Positions 1 through 11,199 of a stretch of DNA of 25,000 nt are shown one piece after another. The notes below the pieces were generated by a model. That model saw only the letters and a program-made list of their open reading frames with translations. It did not search any database and was not told the origin of the DNA. Position numbers and translations under genes: made by a program. Source of the stretch: Owenia fusiformis (Eukaryota > Annelida > Polychaeta > Sabellida > Oweniidae); assembly GCA_903813345.2 (NCBI GenBank), contig CAIIXF020000216.1:1-25000 (forward strand), in the 5' to 3' direction. Every line of letters starts with the position of its first letter. Positions within the stretch are counted from its first letter, which is position 1.

Positions 1-19
1 CTGAGGTAAGAATTCATTA

Positions 20-130
20 TCCCATCGAACGAAGTTCGGAGGGATATAGGGAACGCCTCCGTCTGTACATACGTCCGTCCATCCGTCCGTCCGTCTGGGC
101 AATAACTCAAATACCGCTGGCCCAATTTTG
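20..130. repeat. End fragment of a dispersed repeat with TCCG-rich microsatellite
   Basis: The stretch begins with a small hairpin-forming motif (CGAAC GAA GTTCG at 26-38, enclosed by TCCC...GGGA). It is followed by a GGATATAGGGAAC motif and a CCGTCCGTCCATCC-type run at about 65-96. Two decayed relatives of the hairpin/GGATATAG block occur inside the large module array, near 10188-10230 and 13931-13975. This shows that it is a dispersed, non-coding repeat. Which transposon family it belongs to cannot be told from one truncated copy. Confidence 0.6.
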
Positions 131-760
131 TTCATATTTTGTATACATATACCCAATGTGGGTAGAAGTTCTGCTCAAAAACCGATTTTCAAAATGGCCA
201 CTCAAAAAAAAATGGCGGCCATTTTAGTGCCGATTTTACAGTAATTTAGGTACTGCATATAAAACTGTAACAGCAATATGTTTTAAATGTAAAAAAGAAA
301 AAGTTATATAAAACATTGATTAAGCTAGAAATGTAAATATAGAAGAAATACATGGCAGCCATCTTGAAAAATGGCTGCCCTTGCACATTATTTTACGATT
401 TTTGCTGTAACTTGAAAAGTAGTAGAGCAATTTTGTTCATATTTGGTATGTGAATACTTTAAGCATGGCACAATGTCTAATGACATTTTGGGTAGTAGGC
501 GGCCATTCAAAATGGCCGCCATTTTTACGTGTGTTATTTAACATTTTTTACTGTAAGTCAAAAAGTAGTGGAACGATTTTGTTCATATTTGTGAATACTT
601 TAAGCATGGCACAATGTCTAATGACATTTTGGGTAGTAGGTGGCCATTTTGAAATGGCCGCCAATTTTTACGTGTGTTATTTTACATTTTTTACTATAAC
701 TCAAAAAGTATTAGAGCGATTTTGTTCATATTTTATATGTGAATACTATAAGCATGCCCG
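120..760. repeat. Tandem repeat of 141-148 bp with a GGCGGCCATT palindrome
   Basis: Two well-preserved units begin near 428 and 569, and a third is cut short near 717-758. The shared landmark TGAATACTTTAAGCATGG starts at 451 and 592. Each unit holds an AAAGTAGT...TTTTGTTCATATTT start and a central AAAATGGCCGCC / GGCGGCCATT inverted repeat. More degraded units, with AAAATGGCC and TGGCAGCC palindromes, occupy about 120-428. The 104-codon open frame across 450-764 only reflects the repeat and is not called a gene. Confidence 0.75.
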
Positions 761-2495
761 GTGATCGTACAAAATGGATGGAGGGGGATTTGGTGATTTC
801 TTCAAGAAAACTTGATCAACAAATTTGGAAGATTTATTTTTTCAAGAGAAAATTTACAACTGAATTGCCAAATGAATAGGCGCAGTGCATGGCAAAATAT
901 GTTAGGTCATCTGGTATTTTTTTGAACTGATACCCTTCAAAGATATGGGATCTATTAAAAAAGGCGCATCATCACCAACGGAATATAGAGAAGGCTTTGG
1001 ACCAAAGTAGTGCGACAGCATGTAATTTTCATAGCTATAGTAATTCTTTATGTTCCCCACTGTAACTCAATCTCATTGGTCCATCATCTACATCTTTCAT
1101 TGTTCAATTCTTGCACAAAAGATGCATTAGTGTACCTAGACTATTATTTGAGGGTTGATAATTCTTCAGAATGTTTGAATAACTAGAATAAGTAGGTTTA
1201 GTTTTCAAAATTGCAAAAATATTCCAACATGCACCCTGGCCTTCAGAGAGACAAAGAAAGTCTTTGCGTTTCTAAAAAATAAGCATCACATTCACAGGAG
1301 ACCAATCAATTTTGATTCATTCCATCCAGAGGCAAAGCCAGCTTTCAGTCGGGGGAGGGGGTGTGATATTGCCAATTTTTGGGGGGTTTTCAGTCAATTG
1401 TGCTATTGTGGCATAAGCAAGTTAAAAAGAATTGCTTTGAATTGATGATTTGCGATCACCGGATGGATTCTATCTTGTAGTGGCGTCACAATTAGGCCAC
1501 ACTGCTATAACTTTTTGATTTTGAGAGATTATCTTCTGTATTTAGTACTTTATTCACGAAAGTGTTCGATTCGACTAGATCAACATTCATGCTAAGCACA
1601 TACCAAGTCTAAGATCTTACTGACATGATTTAGCAGTTAAGCATCTCCCGATTTTGAAAAATGGGGGGGGCACATATATAGATATACTCATGATCTAGTC
1701 AAATCTGCATACCTAGTGAATATCCGACCCATGGTTTTCATAAAAGAAAGATAATATTTTTAGCTCAAAACTGCCATGTGTCCACCATTTCCTGATTCCA
1801 TCATGTCTAATATCATTTCTATATGACGTCACACTACTAAGACGAAATACATGACAACAGTATCCACAAACAAAATACCTGAATTTCCTTCAAAATTAAG
1901 CTAGAAGCTTCAAATAAAAAGCCTTTTAAATTTTTTTCTCCTTTTATGTAATGGTTCTATTTAATTGGTTATTTGGGTGCGATCCATTGAACCCTATTGA
2001 CCTTTGTGATCAGAATTCCAAAATTTTGTTTTTGGTTACTGTTGTCATTTATTTTGTCTTACTCGTATGATATGTCATATATAGAAATAATATTAGTCTC
2101 AGTTCTACGAATTGAGTTCTCAGTTCTATTAATTGAGTTCATCGACTTGTTGAATTTACAAAATTGTTTCTGAATTTTTTTAGTCGTATCCTGAGTAGAC
2201 AGTAGAGACAATATCTACTGACGTAAGCAGAAGATTTGCTAACTGAGGAACAGTTGAACCCTGGGCTCGTCAGTACAAGGTAAAGAGAACCAGACCAGAA
2301 AAAGGTATTTATTTTTATTTTTAATGTTCATCCAGGGCCAGTTGCACATGTTCAGAATTTTTGTATATACAATAGGATAGGCCATATTAGAACATGTATA
2401 ATTAATGCAAAGTTGATTTATGCCAATGGGAGTTTGACTGTTCTCTTACAAAAATCCTAGTCAATATTTTTGATTCTAATATGATTTGTGAATTC
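761..2495. other. Gene-free AT-rich stretch with decayed repeat fragments
   Basis: I see no open frame of useful length and no RNA gene here. There are G-runs at about 1349-1362, 1379-1387 and 1660-1671, each next to a CAGTC or TTTTGAAAAATG context. They look like remnants of one dispersed element. A two-copy 21 bp direct repeat (AGTTCTAYKAATTGAGTTC core) lies at 2100-2141. Nothing else is assignable. Confidence 0.4.
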
Positions 2496-2810
2496 ACAAT
2501 TACTAGAACAATTGATTGATTGGTCTATATTGGAGCATATATGACCACTTATATAACAAGCTGTTTTTCTGGTTTGTTTATCATATTGAATCGTACCAAA
2601 GACCTCGATTCTATGATTTATGGCAAATATATGACCTCAGACTTTTTTCTGTTTATTGTTAAAATGCCGAAATGATATGTGACGTCACAAAAGCTAGAAC
2701 AATTGATAAACTGGTCTATATTGGAGTATGTATGACCGCTAAAATTCATAAATGCAAATAATTGTGTTTCTTTTCTGTTTATTATATTAGAATCATAACA
2801 AAGACCTCGA
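2496..2810. repeat. Imperfect two-copy tandem duplication of about 191-200 bp
   Basis: The blocks CTAGAACAATTGAT, TGGTCTATATTGGAG and CAAAGACCTCGA occur in the same order twice. TGGTCTATATTGGAG begins at 2521 and again at 2712. The second copy differs by scattered substitutions and small indels, so the duplication is not recent. A TGACGTCA octamer (CRE-like) lies between the shared blocks near 2681. The 65-codon minus-strand frame here crosses the duplication and has no coding character. Confidence 0.65.
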
Positions 2811-2876
2811 AACAAATGTGTGCTTCCCCTAAATAATCTGTACAGTTTTTTCTGGAAATACCATTAAGGAAATAAA

Positions 2877-4935
2877 CTATAACTTTTGAATACGTTCTTG
2901 GGAGGAAAAATCGATCCGGTACTGTATCCTTAAGACAAAACTACCTTGTTTAGAATGTGTATAGTTATAGTGGAGTACACATGAGCTTGAAGAAAGGCTA
3001 GCTTGTTTTGTTTTGTGGAATATACAGTGATTGAAGTAAGACTTCTTGTTTAGAATATATTTGAGAGTGGAGTACACAAGGGTTAGATTCAAGACTATAA
3101 TATATAATGTGTTAGAGAGTAGTACACAAGGGCATGCAGTGAGACTAGCTTGTTTTGTTTAGTACAGTATACAGGGATTGGAGGAAGACTTCTTTGTTTA
3201 GAATTTATTTGAGAGTGGAGTACACAAGGGTTAGATTCAAGACTATATTATATAATGTGTTAGAGAGTAGTACACAAGGGCATGCAGTGAGACTAGCTTG
3301 TTTTGTTTAGTACAGTATACAGGGATTGGAGGAAGACTTCTTTGTTTAGAATGTATTTGAGAGTGATTTCACAAAGACTTGATTCAAGACTATATTGTAT
3401 AATGTGTTAGAGAGAGTAGTTCACAAGGGAGAGAGGTGAGACTAGCTTGTTTTGTTTAGTAGAGTATACAGGGATTGGAGGAAGACTTCTTTGTTTAGAA
3501 TTTATTTGAGAGTGGAATACACGAGGGCTTGATTCAAGATTATATTGTATATTGTGTTACAGAGAGTGGTACACAAGGGCATGAGGTGAGACTAGCTTGT
3601 TTTGTTTAGTAGAGTATACAGGGATTGGAGGAAGACTTCTTTGTTTAGAATGTATTTGAGAGTGGAGTACACAAGGGCTTGATTCAAGACTATATTGTAT
3701 AATGTGTTACAGAGAGTGGTACACAAGGGCATGAGGTGAAACTAGCTTGTTTTACTAGTAGAGTATACAGGGATTGGAGGAAGACTTCTTTGTTTAAAAG
3801 GTGTTTGAGAGTGGAGTATACAAGGGCTTGATTCAAGATTATATTGTATATTGTGTTAGAGAGAGTGGTACACAAGGGCATGAGGTGAGACTAGCTTGTT
3901 TTGTTTAGTAGAGTATACAGAGATTGAAGGAAGACTTCTTCGTTTAGAATGTATTTGAGAGTGGGTTGTATAATGTGTTACAGAGAGTGGTACAAAAGGG
4001 CTTGGGGTGAGACTAGCTTGTTTTGTTTAGTAGAGTATACAGGGATTGAAGGAAGACTTCTTTGTTTAGAATGTATATGAGAGTGGAGTACACAAGGGCT
4101 TGGTGCAAGTCTATATTACATATAATGTGTTTTGGAGAGGTACACAAGGACTTGAGGTGAGATTATATTGTATACTGTGTTAGAGAGTAGTACACAAGGG
4201 TGTGCAGTGATACTAGCTTGTTTTATTTAGTAGAGTATACAGGGATTGAAGCAGGACTTCTTTGTTTAAAAAATGTTTGAGAGTGGAGTATACAAGGGCT
4301 TGATTCAAAACTATATTGTATAATGTGTTAGAGAGAGTGGTACACAAGGGCATGAGGTGAGACTAGCTTGTTTTGTTTAGTAGAGTATACAGGGATTGAA
4401 GGAAGACTTCTTTGTTTAGAATGTATATGAGAGTGGAGTACACAAGGGCTTGGTGCAAGTCTATATTACATATAATGTGTTTTGGAGAGGTACACAAGGA
4501 CTTGAGGTGAGACTAGCTTAGTAGTACTTAGTAGTACGTAGTCAATACAGGGATTGAAGCAAGAGTAGGGTACATAATGGCTTGATGCAAGACTTAATTG
4601 AAAATGTGTTTGAGAGAGGGGTTACAAGGGCTTGAGGTGAGACTAGCTTGTTTTGTTTTGTAGAGTATACAGTGATTAAAGCAACTTCCTTGTTTAGAAT
4701 ATATTTGAGAGTGGAATACATAAGGATTTGATGCAAGACTATATTGTATAATGTGTTTGAGAGAAGGGTACACAAGGGCTTGAGGTGAGACTAGCTTGTT
4801 TTGTTTAGTAGAGTATATAGGGATTAAAGCAAGACTTCCTTGTTTCCAATATATTTGAGAGTGGACTACACAAGGGCTTGATGCAAGACTTCCTTGTTTA
4901 GAATGCGTGTATAGAATGTGTCTGTGTTAGTGGAG
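2877..4935. repeat. Minisatellite/satellite-like array, unit about 150 bp, roughly 13-14 copies
   Basis: The landmark GAAGACTTCT recurs at about 3184, 3332, 3481, 3631, 3780, 3930, 4052 and 4402. This gives a unit of 148-150 bp, with one short unit (122 bp) and one long interval (200 bp). Each unit is made of two related halves, both containing GTGG(AG)TACACAAGGGC. The first half goes on to TTGATTCAAGACTATATTG. The second goes on to ATGAGGTGAGACTAGCTTG and the GGATTGGAGGAAGACTTC landmark. Copies at both edges (2877-3100 and 4540-4930) are more diverged than central ones. Short minus-strand frames here are shadows of the repeat. Confidence 0.9.
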
Positions 4936-5702
4936 TGAATAATGGCGAATTTGATGCCTGTATTAATTTGGGAAATTGCAAAAAACTGCCATTTCATGTC
5001 TTCGACAATTTTTCAGAAATTGCCAGAAAATTTCTGTCCAGTGTAATTTCTGTTTAGAAAAATGGTGTATCGAGGTTCAGAATCTGATTTATTCAATAAA
5101 TTGGACCATCTTGATGTTAGAAAATCGCAATAAGATACCATCCAGTTGATAAGTAGAGCTTATTCAATTTCACAGATATTTAGACCTGCTAAATTCACCA
5201 AATTAAATCTCCGCTGATTTTAAGATTTTGCCAAATTAAATAGCGCCAAATTAAGTAGAATAACAGTATTCATTATTGGGCACAGAAGGACTTGGGTGAA
5301 GAATATCTCGTTTAGATTGTGATTGCCTCCCCATTACTGAAGGCTACTGTTGGAATACATATACCTTAGGGTGTTTCATTTTTTGGATTTTTTTGTTTTT
5401 GATCAAGCTCTTTTACCAAATTGGTCTCCTGTTAGTACAAAGCAAGCACAAAAAATCTCAGCCAAATCCGTTGATGTTTAGACGTCCCTCTACCACATTT
5501 TCTGACACCCATTCGTTACCATGTTTTATCATGTTCTACCAAAAACACTTCAGTGATTTTCATCAAAGTCAACTTTAACGCACACAATATGTGTTTGATG
5601 AGCGATGAAAATTCTGAGTTGGTTCATTCTTTCAGTTCTGGGAAAATTATTGTTTTAAATGGCAATTTATTGTATATGTATTGGTTTATCTCAACAATTG
5701 TA
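4936..5702. other. Gene-free stretch with a small CCAAATTAA repeat remnant
   Basis: Between about 5190 and 5262, CACCAAATTAAAT, GCCAAATTAAAT and GCCAAATTAAG recur at short intervals. They look like the remains of a dispersed repeat. The 61-codon plus-strand frame at 5393-5578 has no recognisable domain, no splice-site context and biased, low-complexity composition. I do not call it a gene. Confidence 0.35.
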
Positions 5703-5910
5703 GGTACACTCCCCTTCAAAAGTTCGGAAACATTTGTAATAGGTACACTTCCCTCCAAAAGTTTGGAAACAATTGAATTAGGTATAACTCTCTTCTCCAA
5801 AAGTTTGGAAACAATTTCAATTGGTACAGACCCCTCCACAAGTTTGGAAACAATTGAAGCAGGTTACTAGGTACACTCCCCTCTTAAAGTTTTGAGACAT
5901 TTTTTACAAT
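5703..5910. repeat. Minisatellite, unit 39-47 bp, about five copies
   Basis: GGTACACTCCCC-type starts occur at 5703, 5742, 5781, 5823 and 5870. Each is followed by TCCAAAAGTTTGGAAACAATT or a near variant. The first three spacings (39, 39 and 42 bp) are multiples of three, so the array can be read as repeated peptides on both strands. The fourth spacing is 47 bp. An AAGTTTGGAAAC core is present in nearly every unit. Confidence 0.85.
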
Positions 5911-6204
5911 GAATTACATGTTGAATGGCACTTGTGACTATTGTGAGTATTTTACAGATTTATTATTTTGTAATTTCAAGTACAATTCTCATTTACCAAA
6001 ATTCACCAATCAAGTAATACTGAATTTAATTTGCAAAGTGGGGTGTTCCTCAGATATATTTCCAAGCATGGTTTCTCATCATAAGATTTAATAAACAATA
6101 TTTTATGTGAAATTTACATGTAAAATTACCTCTAAATATGTGGTTACAAAAATTGTGAATGAACTTTGAAAAATAAATTTTCTTTAAAATTTTGCAATTG
6201 CAAT

Positions 6205-6277
6205 ATGTACAATTCCCTCCACAAGTTTGGAAACAATTCAACAATTAAAGCAGGTTACAAGGTACACCCCCTTCTGA
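6205..6277. repeat. Detached copy of the GGTACACTCCCC minisatellite
   Basis: It carries CCCTCCACAAGTTTGGAAAC and then AAAGCAGGTTAC AAGGTACACC. This matches the last two units of the array at 5823-5885, including their unusual AAGCAGGTTAC spacer. About 320 bp of unrelated sequence separates it from the main array. That points either to a duplicated block or to an insertion into a once longer array. Confidence 0.7.
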
Positions 6278-7000
6278 AGAAAGCAAATAACTTGGTCACA
6301 TAGTTATTTTGACACTAGTTAAAAATATGAGTTTTGAGGTCTGTAATTCATCAACTAATAGGTTTCTTAAATACCTCAGACATATTATTTTCTAAAATCA
6401 CTGGTTTCTGAGTGTGAATTTTCGCCTTTAATATGCTTAAATAACTGAGTATAGATTATGTTGGTCAAGGGGAATCATATAAAATGATGCTGTGGACCCA
6501 TAATTACACAAAACTGAAGGGACAGAGCAACTTTCTCTGTCAGGCACTATTGAATTAAGGTAGGAAAAGGAGGGTGAGCAGTATGTAAACAAGGTGCATA
6601 ATTAACCAACCTCATAGATTATTTACTATCCAAGATTTATTATCTCCCAAAATAACTGTGGTATTGTTATCAGAAGATGAAATTATTTTAGATATAAAAT
6701 GCAAACATATGTAAATTCTCCAAAATAATACATCTACCTAGGATTTTTCTGAGGAAACAGTCAGGCTACAATTTGACAAACTTTGATTTTACATTAATTA
6801 TACATATTCATAGTTCTATGTTACATACACTGGTTTCCCTAGGATCTGAAAATGGTGATGTGTATGATTTCAAATCATTTTAAACTCATTAAAAGATCAA
6901 AGGAAGATCATTGATTTATGTGTGCTATTCATTAGTTATGTTTACCTCAAAATAACATGTGAACAAAATTTCTGAACGTGCAGATGTTTCTGGTTCTTAA
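6278..7000. other. AT-rich stretch with no recognised feature
   Basis: No open frame, RNA gene, strong repeat or splice-bounded coding segment could be supported on either strand. Confidence 0.35.
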
Positions 7001-7146
7001 TAATATTGATATTAGCACTAATAGCTATAATTTTGCTATTATCAAAATTATTGCTAAAAACATAATCAAAATTATCGCTTTGTCAATTGATTAATTTGCT
7101 AATAGCAATAAATTTTATTTTATTGCTATTATCGCTATTATGCTAA
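7000..7146. repeat. AT-rich simple-sequence tract (GCTATTATC / ATTGCTAATAGC)
   Basis: Short variants of TTGCTATTATC and AAAATTATTGC alternate in both orientations. They form imperfect inverted repeats such as GCTAATAGCAATAA with TTATTGCTATTATC. The tract could fold, but it carries no coding signal. Confidence 0.5.
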
Positions 7147-7399
7147 AAGTGGGCTTCCACACCTAATGGTACTGCACCTGGGAGCTGTCAACAAGCAGTT
7201 ATCATCAAAAGGTGAATGCAAGATGAACAGACAGAAAAGTATGCTGGAATTCTAACAATGAGATGTCTGATATTATAAAAATATTCTAGAGCACATCAAT
7301 TTTGAGTGTTATACATGGGATTATGGCCCTTTATATGATTTACAAATAATTCAGATTGTGTTATATGATTGGTAATCTTGAGAAATATTCCATTATCAA

Positions 7400-8200
7400 T
7401 TTATTATGTTTGATGAGCCATGAATTGTATTACAGTACAGTATATTACTTTAAGAACATAAAGTTTTATAACAAATAGTAATTTTTTTGTGAAAAGATAT
7501 ACCTTTTTCGATGAGTAATAGAGAAATGATACGTGGGTCCCAAATAACGCTGTAAAAACATTATAAAAGTATTTATGTGTGATTCGAAAAACATTGATTG
7601 AAAATGTACAATATTATGTTAAACTTTGTGTTGAACTATTCCATCTTTCCATTTTGTTTTAGAGATAATTTTTAGGCAAAAAGTAGCCTATATCTGATCA
7701 AGAGCATCATGTAGGATGATTCTGTAGTCCAAAACCAACAAAAGATATGAATGGTATTGTAGACTGGAAGTTTATGTCACCAACAAAAATGGTGACATAT
7801 TATATCCTCCCTTTGTGAGTGTTTTAAATGGCATGTCATTTGACTTCCAAAGCATGACATTATTTGAGTCTGAATGATCTATCCTGTTTGAGCAATAGTA
7901 TCTGTAACTTTTTTATGTTATGAGTATTATCTGTCACTTTTTAAATTTTTTGTCCAACAAGTATTGTTACGGTTTCAGTATAAATGAAATGTCTCTTGGG
8001 ATTATGGTCTTGGATTATGATATTGAGACTTGAAAGGTGGGGAGGGGGTGTAAGGCACTCTTTCTTTTCATGTTGCACATTGAATTTCGATAGTTTGGGT
8101 TTGTTGACCTTACAATACTGTACTCTTAGATGGTTACTTTTCTTGCTGTCATCTAGTCATTTTTTATCCTTTCCCCATGGGCATTTGTCTGTACCTATTT
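7400..8200. repeat. Module A, copy 1 (ancient dispersed/tandem repeat of about 800 bp)
   Basis: Landmarks in order: TTGATGAGCC...ATTGTATTACAGTA, ATACCTTTTTCGATGAGTAATAG, ATGTACAATATTATGTTAAAC, TTGAACTATTC, TTTATGTCACC...GGTGACATATT, TGAGTATTATCTGTCA, and TTATGGTCTTGGATTATGATATTG followed by GGTGGGGAGGGGGTG. The same order returns at 9676-10460 and 13292-14210 with scattered substitutions and indels. The copies are far too diverged to be a recent duplication. No protein-coding frame survives through the module. Confidence 0.7.
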
Positions 8201-8289
8201 AACTGCAGATGTGTTTCATATTTCAATTAAAAAGTAGATGGTAATTAATGTATTGAGAGAATACTGAATTACAAGTCTGTCTTTGGATA

Positions 8290-8660
8290 ACTAGGCCTTG
8301 GATTCTTTCTCCACGAAAATAATACTGTAGATGTTATGTCTTTGATTGTGATATTGGTACTTCAATAGTGGGGAATGGGACGCTTGACACTATTCTGTTG
8401 TTTGACATTGATTTGGGATAAATGGGATATTTCCTTTTTATGTGCATTGTAGCCACTTTTGGTCTTTTCCCATTGGCACTTGTGCATAACTGTTCAATTG
8501 TGTATGCATTTCATATTTCATTTTAAAAGGGTATAAGGATGTTAGGTGAGTATTTTAGTGACTGAGTATTTTTTTTCACATTGAACATTGAATTTGGATA
8601 GTTTTGGTTTGTTTTTCTTCTGACATTCAATTAAAAAGGGTACAAGGTAAGTGATGAAAG
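8290..8660. repeat. Additional sub-units of module A ending in a GGGTACAAGGTAAGT block
   Basis: Two further partial copies of the GATTGTGATATTG...TTGACATTGATTTGGGATA sub-unit follow directly after copy 1. Each ends in a CAATTAAAAAGGGTACAAGG-like block, near 8520-8550 and 8628-8660. The same sub-unit arrangement occurs downstream of module A copy 3, at 14345-14560 and 14590-14830. The sub-units were therefore tandem before the larger module was duplicated. Confidence 0.6.
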
Positions 8661-9675
8661 ATTGGAAGTCTGGATTTGGAATTTACAAAAAGAGATATTT
8701 AATTTTATTTCATGGTATTAAAGTATTGGTGGGGAAATAGCGAAGTAAATTAAACATAATAGATGTTTTATATATTGATTGTTTTAGTATTGTTTTAGTG
8801 GAATAGTCTTATTGGTTCTTTTCTTCCAATTTTTAGAATGAAAAACATTTATCTGGACCTTGTTGGAACAAAATGATATATTAAGAATGTCCTTATATCT
8901 GTCAGTATTAGAGTTATACAAAAAAATTTCAAAGTTCATTTAAAAAATATTTATAAAATAAATACCCCTAAAATACATAAACTTAATGTGTGCCTTTAAT
9001 TTTATTTTGTGTGCCTTAAATTGTATTTTAACATAATTATTTGAAATAATTATGAAAACCCTAAAAATGATTAATGTATTATAAATGGTTATGTGAAATG
9101 TTGTATATTAACACGTGTGGTGATCTATGTAGTTTTTCGTATTTGATGAATCATAAATTGTATATGAATGTAATGTAAAACTGTAAAGTAATATAACAAA
9201 GGAAGATGTGCAATTATGGGCAAATATCTCCGTGTCCAAATGAATCATGGGTGTAACATGAAGAATATAATGTCATATAATACTTTGGAAAATATCTAAG
9301 AGTTTGGACACACATAGGCTGAGATAGGGGTCATTTAGTTCAGCAAGGTTGTATTGACTTACATGGGAATGTGCACAATTGACTTAACAATTGAATATCA
9401 TCATACTTCAATAAAGGCCATTGGTTTCTCTTGAAAATCACAAAATACCAAAAATACACTATGACCCGAATCGGTTGCAAACTTAGTAATTTCACAATAT
9501 GACACAAATGGTTTATCTCATCAAATGTGCAAATATAGAGTTTGGAATCGATTCAGGTCATACTTTTAATTAAAAGATTATATATTTTCTTGTACTTAAT
9601 GGCGATAGAAAAATGCTCCAAAAACAACTTTTACGCTTGTCAAATATCATACAACTTTGTAAAACCAAGTATTTG
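8661..9675. other. AT-rich stretch with a partial module copy and an inverted repeat
   Basis: A partial copy of the GTGATCTATGTAG...TTGATGAATCATAAATTGTA block lies at about 9118-9200. It is followed by about 470 bp that do not match the module. That segment contains two nested imperfect inverted repeats: GTGTCCAAAT near 9229 against GTTTGGACAC near 9304, and 9461-9482 against 9540-9561 (18 of 22 positions pair). The unmatched segment may be an old insertion. No gene is seen. Confidence 0.4.
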
Positions 9676-10460
9676 TGGTGATCTATGTTTGTTTTTTATT
9701 TGATGAAGTAAAATGTATACAGTATGATAATGTAATATAAAAATGTAAAGTTATTTAACAAATAGTAATATGTGAAAAAATGTAACTTTTATCATTGAGT
9801 AATAGTAAAAATGTTAATTGTTTCCCAAATAATGCTATTAAAAGTATGAAGGTATCAGTATGTTTGATTTAAAAATTTTTGAAAATGTACAATAGTATAT
9901 TAAACTTCGGTTGAACTGTTCAATCTGACCATTTTATTGTATAGTTGATGAATTATAATTTGTTTTGCAATAAAATAATGTAAAAATATTTATTTGTGAG
10001 AAAGTATACCTGTGATGAAAAGCATCTCTAGCCCAAAGTAATTCTTTGTTTTATGCCAACAGCAAATAGTATTATAGCCTGCAAGTTTATATCACCTATA
10101 AAAGTGGTGACATATTGTTATACCCTCATAGGCACACTGTTGACTCCAGGAGTGTGATATCACAAACACTGAGTAGTTTTGTTGTTATCCCACCAAATGA
10201 AGTTTGAAGGGGATATAGAGAACTGCTAAAATCTACAGCTATTTTTTAGGTCATGAGTACTAGTTGGACATTTCAATTTTTTCTTCAAAGTGTATTGTTA
10301 TGACTTCAGTATGAATGATTTGTATCTTCGTATTACTACTATGGTGTTGGATTATGATATCAATAATTGAATGGTGGGTAGGGGGTGTTTGGCTCGGTTT
10401 ATTTTCATGTTGAACATTGGATTGTGATAGTTTTGGCTTGTTTTTTTTACTTACGATGGT
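9676..10460. repeat. Module A, copy 2
   Basis: It repeats the module landmarks in the same order: GTGATCTATG...TTGATGAAGT, ATCATTGAGTAATAG, ATGTACAATAGTATATTAAAC, TTGTTTTGCAATAAAATAATG, GCCTGCAAGTTTATATCACC, AGTGGTGACATATTGTTA, and ATGGTGTTGGATTATGATATC. It also holds the ATCCCACCAAATGAAGTTTG / GGGGATATAGAGAA block that resembles the hairpin end at 20-60. Copies 2 and 3 are closer to each other than to copy 1. Confidence 0.7.
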
Positions 10461-10785
10461 TACTCTCTTAGTCTAAATGTTTTGTCCATTCCTGCCTGGG
10501 TCTCAAACTTACATTTTTATTAGTTCACATGGTGAGCTTTCGCAATTACTCACTTGTCCATCTGTTCATCCATCAGTCTATCTGTCCGTCCCTCCATTTA
10601 AAAAACCTCTGTTAATAGGAATCCTGTTTTAAGTTATTTTTCTTCAACATCAATACAGAAAACCCCCCTATGAGTCCTGGATCAAAACTCACTTTCAAAA
10701 TGGCCACCATTTTTATCTTGCAAAATCCACTTTTAGACTAATTTGTTTTAAATCTTCTGTCGATAGGATGACTTTATCAATCTAG
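10270..10785. repeat. Left copy of a roughly 930 bp offset tandem duplication
   Basis: This segment aligns throughout with 11200-11700. GACTTCAGTATGAATGATTTGT starts at 10302 and 11234. ATCAATACAGAAAACCCCCC and the TTTTTATCTTGCAAAATCCAC blocks lie 923 bp apart. The segment includes a TCTGTCCGTCC microsatellite (10560-10596) and an AAAATGGCCACCATTTT block related to the repeats at 120-760. Confidence 0.75.
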
Positions 10786-11199
10786 CAATCATCATAGCTT
10801 ATTTGATATACCAATGTGTGGCAGGGTTTATTGGACAGGTCTATTGCATATGAGCCAGGCCAAAGGAAAAGGGGTCTCATCATAGATTTTTTCAAAATTT
10901 TGATTATTTGTCTTTAAAAGTACAAAGAGACCTTTCATACTAGCCATGGCTTATGTCTTAACAATTTTTCCTTGGGGATATAGATCTAAAAGACGGATTT
11001 GAATTTAGCACATATTCCTCTTAATCTTGGGCACATTTTTGGCTCTGTAACACAATTTAAATTTTTGTTATCAGACCTGTTTTCCTATGGATAGGCTCAT
11101 ATGTATTTCTTATTTCATTTAAAAAAGGGTACAAGGTAAGTGATGTAAGGTGAGTATACTGAACCTTATTGGAACCTTTTAAGGTGAATCCCACTGGCT

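Noticed and set aside
450-764. 104-codon open frame with an internally repeated peptide
   Set aside because: It reads through two copies of a non-coding tandem repeat; the repeated peptide is only the translated repeat.
1540-1620. GTTCGATTCGAC, resembling a tRNA B-box
   Set aside because: No cloverleaf, A-box or acceptor pairing could be found around it.
2877-4935. CRISPR-like appearance of regularly spaced repeats
   Set aside because: Units are about 150 bp, variable and without unique spacers; the setting is eukaryotic.
5553-5870. 105-codon frame with repeated IGTLPSKSLETIE-like peptide
   Set aside because: The codon-multiple minisatellite spacing explains it; the opposite strand is open too.
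7984-8202. Frame similar in sequence to that at 11248-11454 (both with IMI and WGGG)
   Set aside because: Similarity follows from the shared module A DNA; the copy at about 10312 ends in a stop mid-way and the copy at 14070 has an early stop, so no protein-level constraint is seen.
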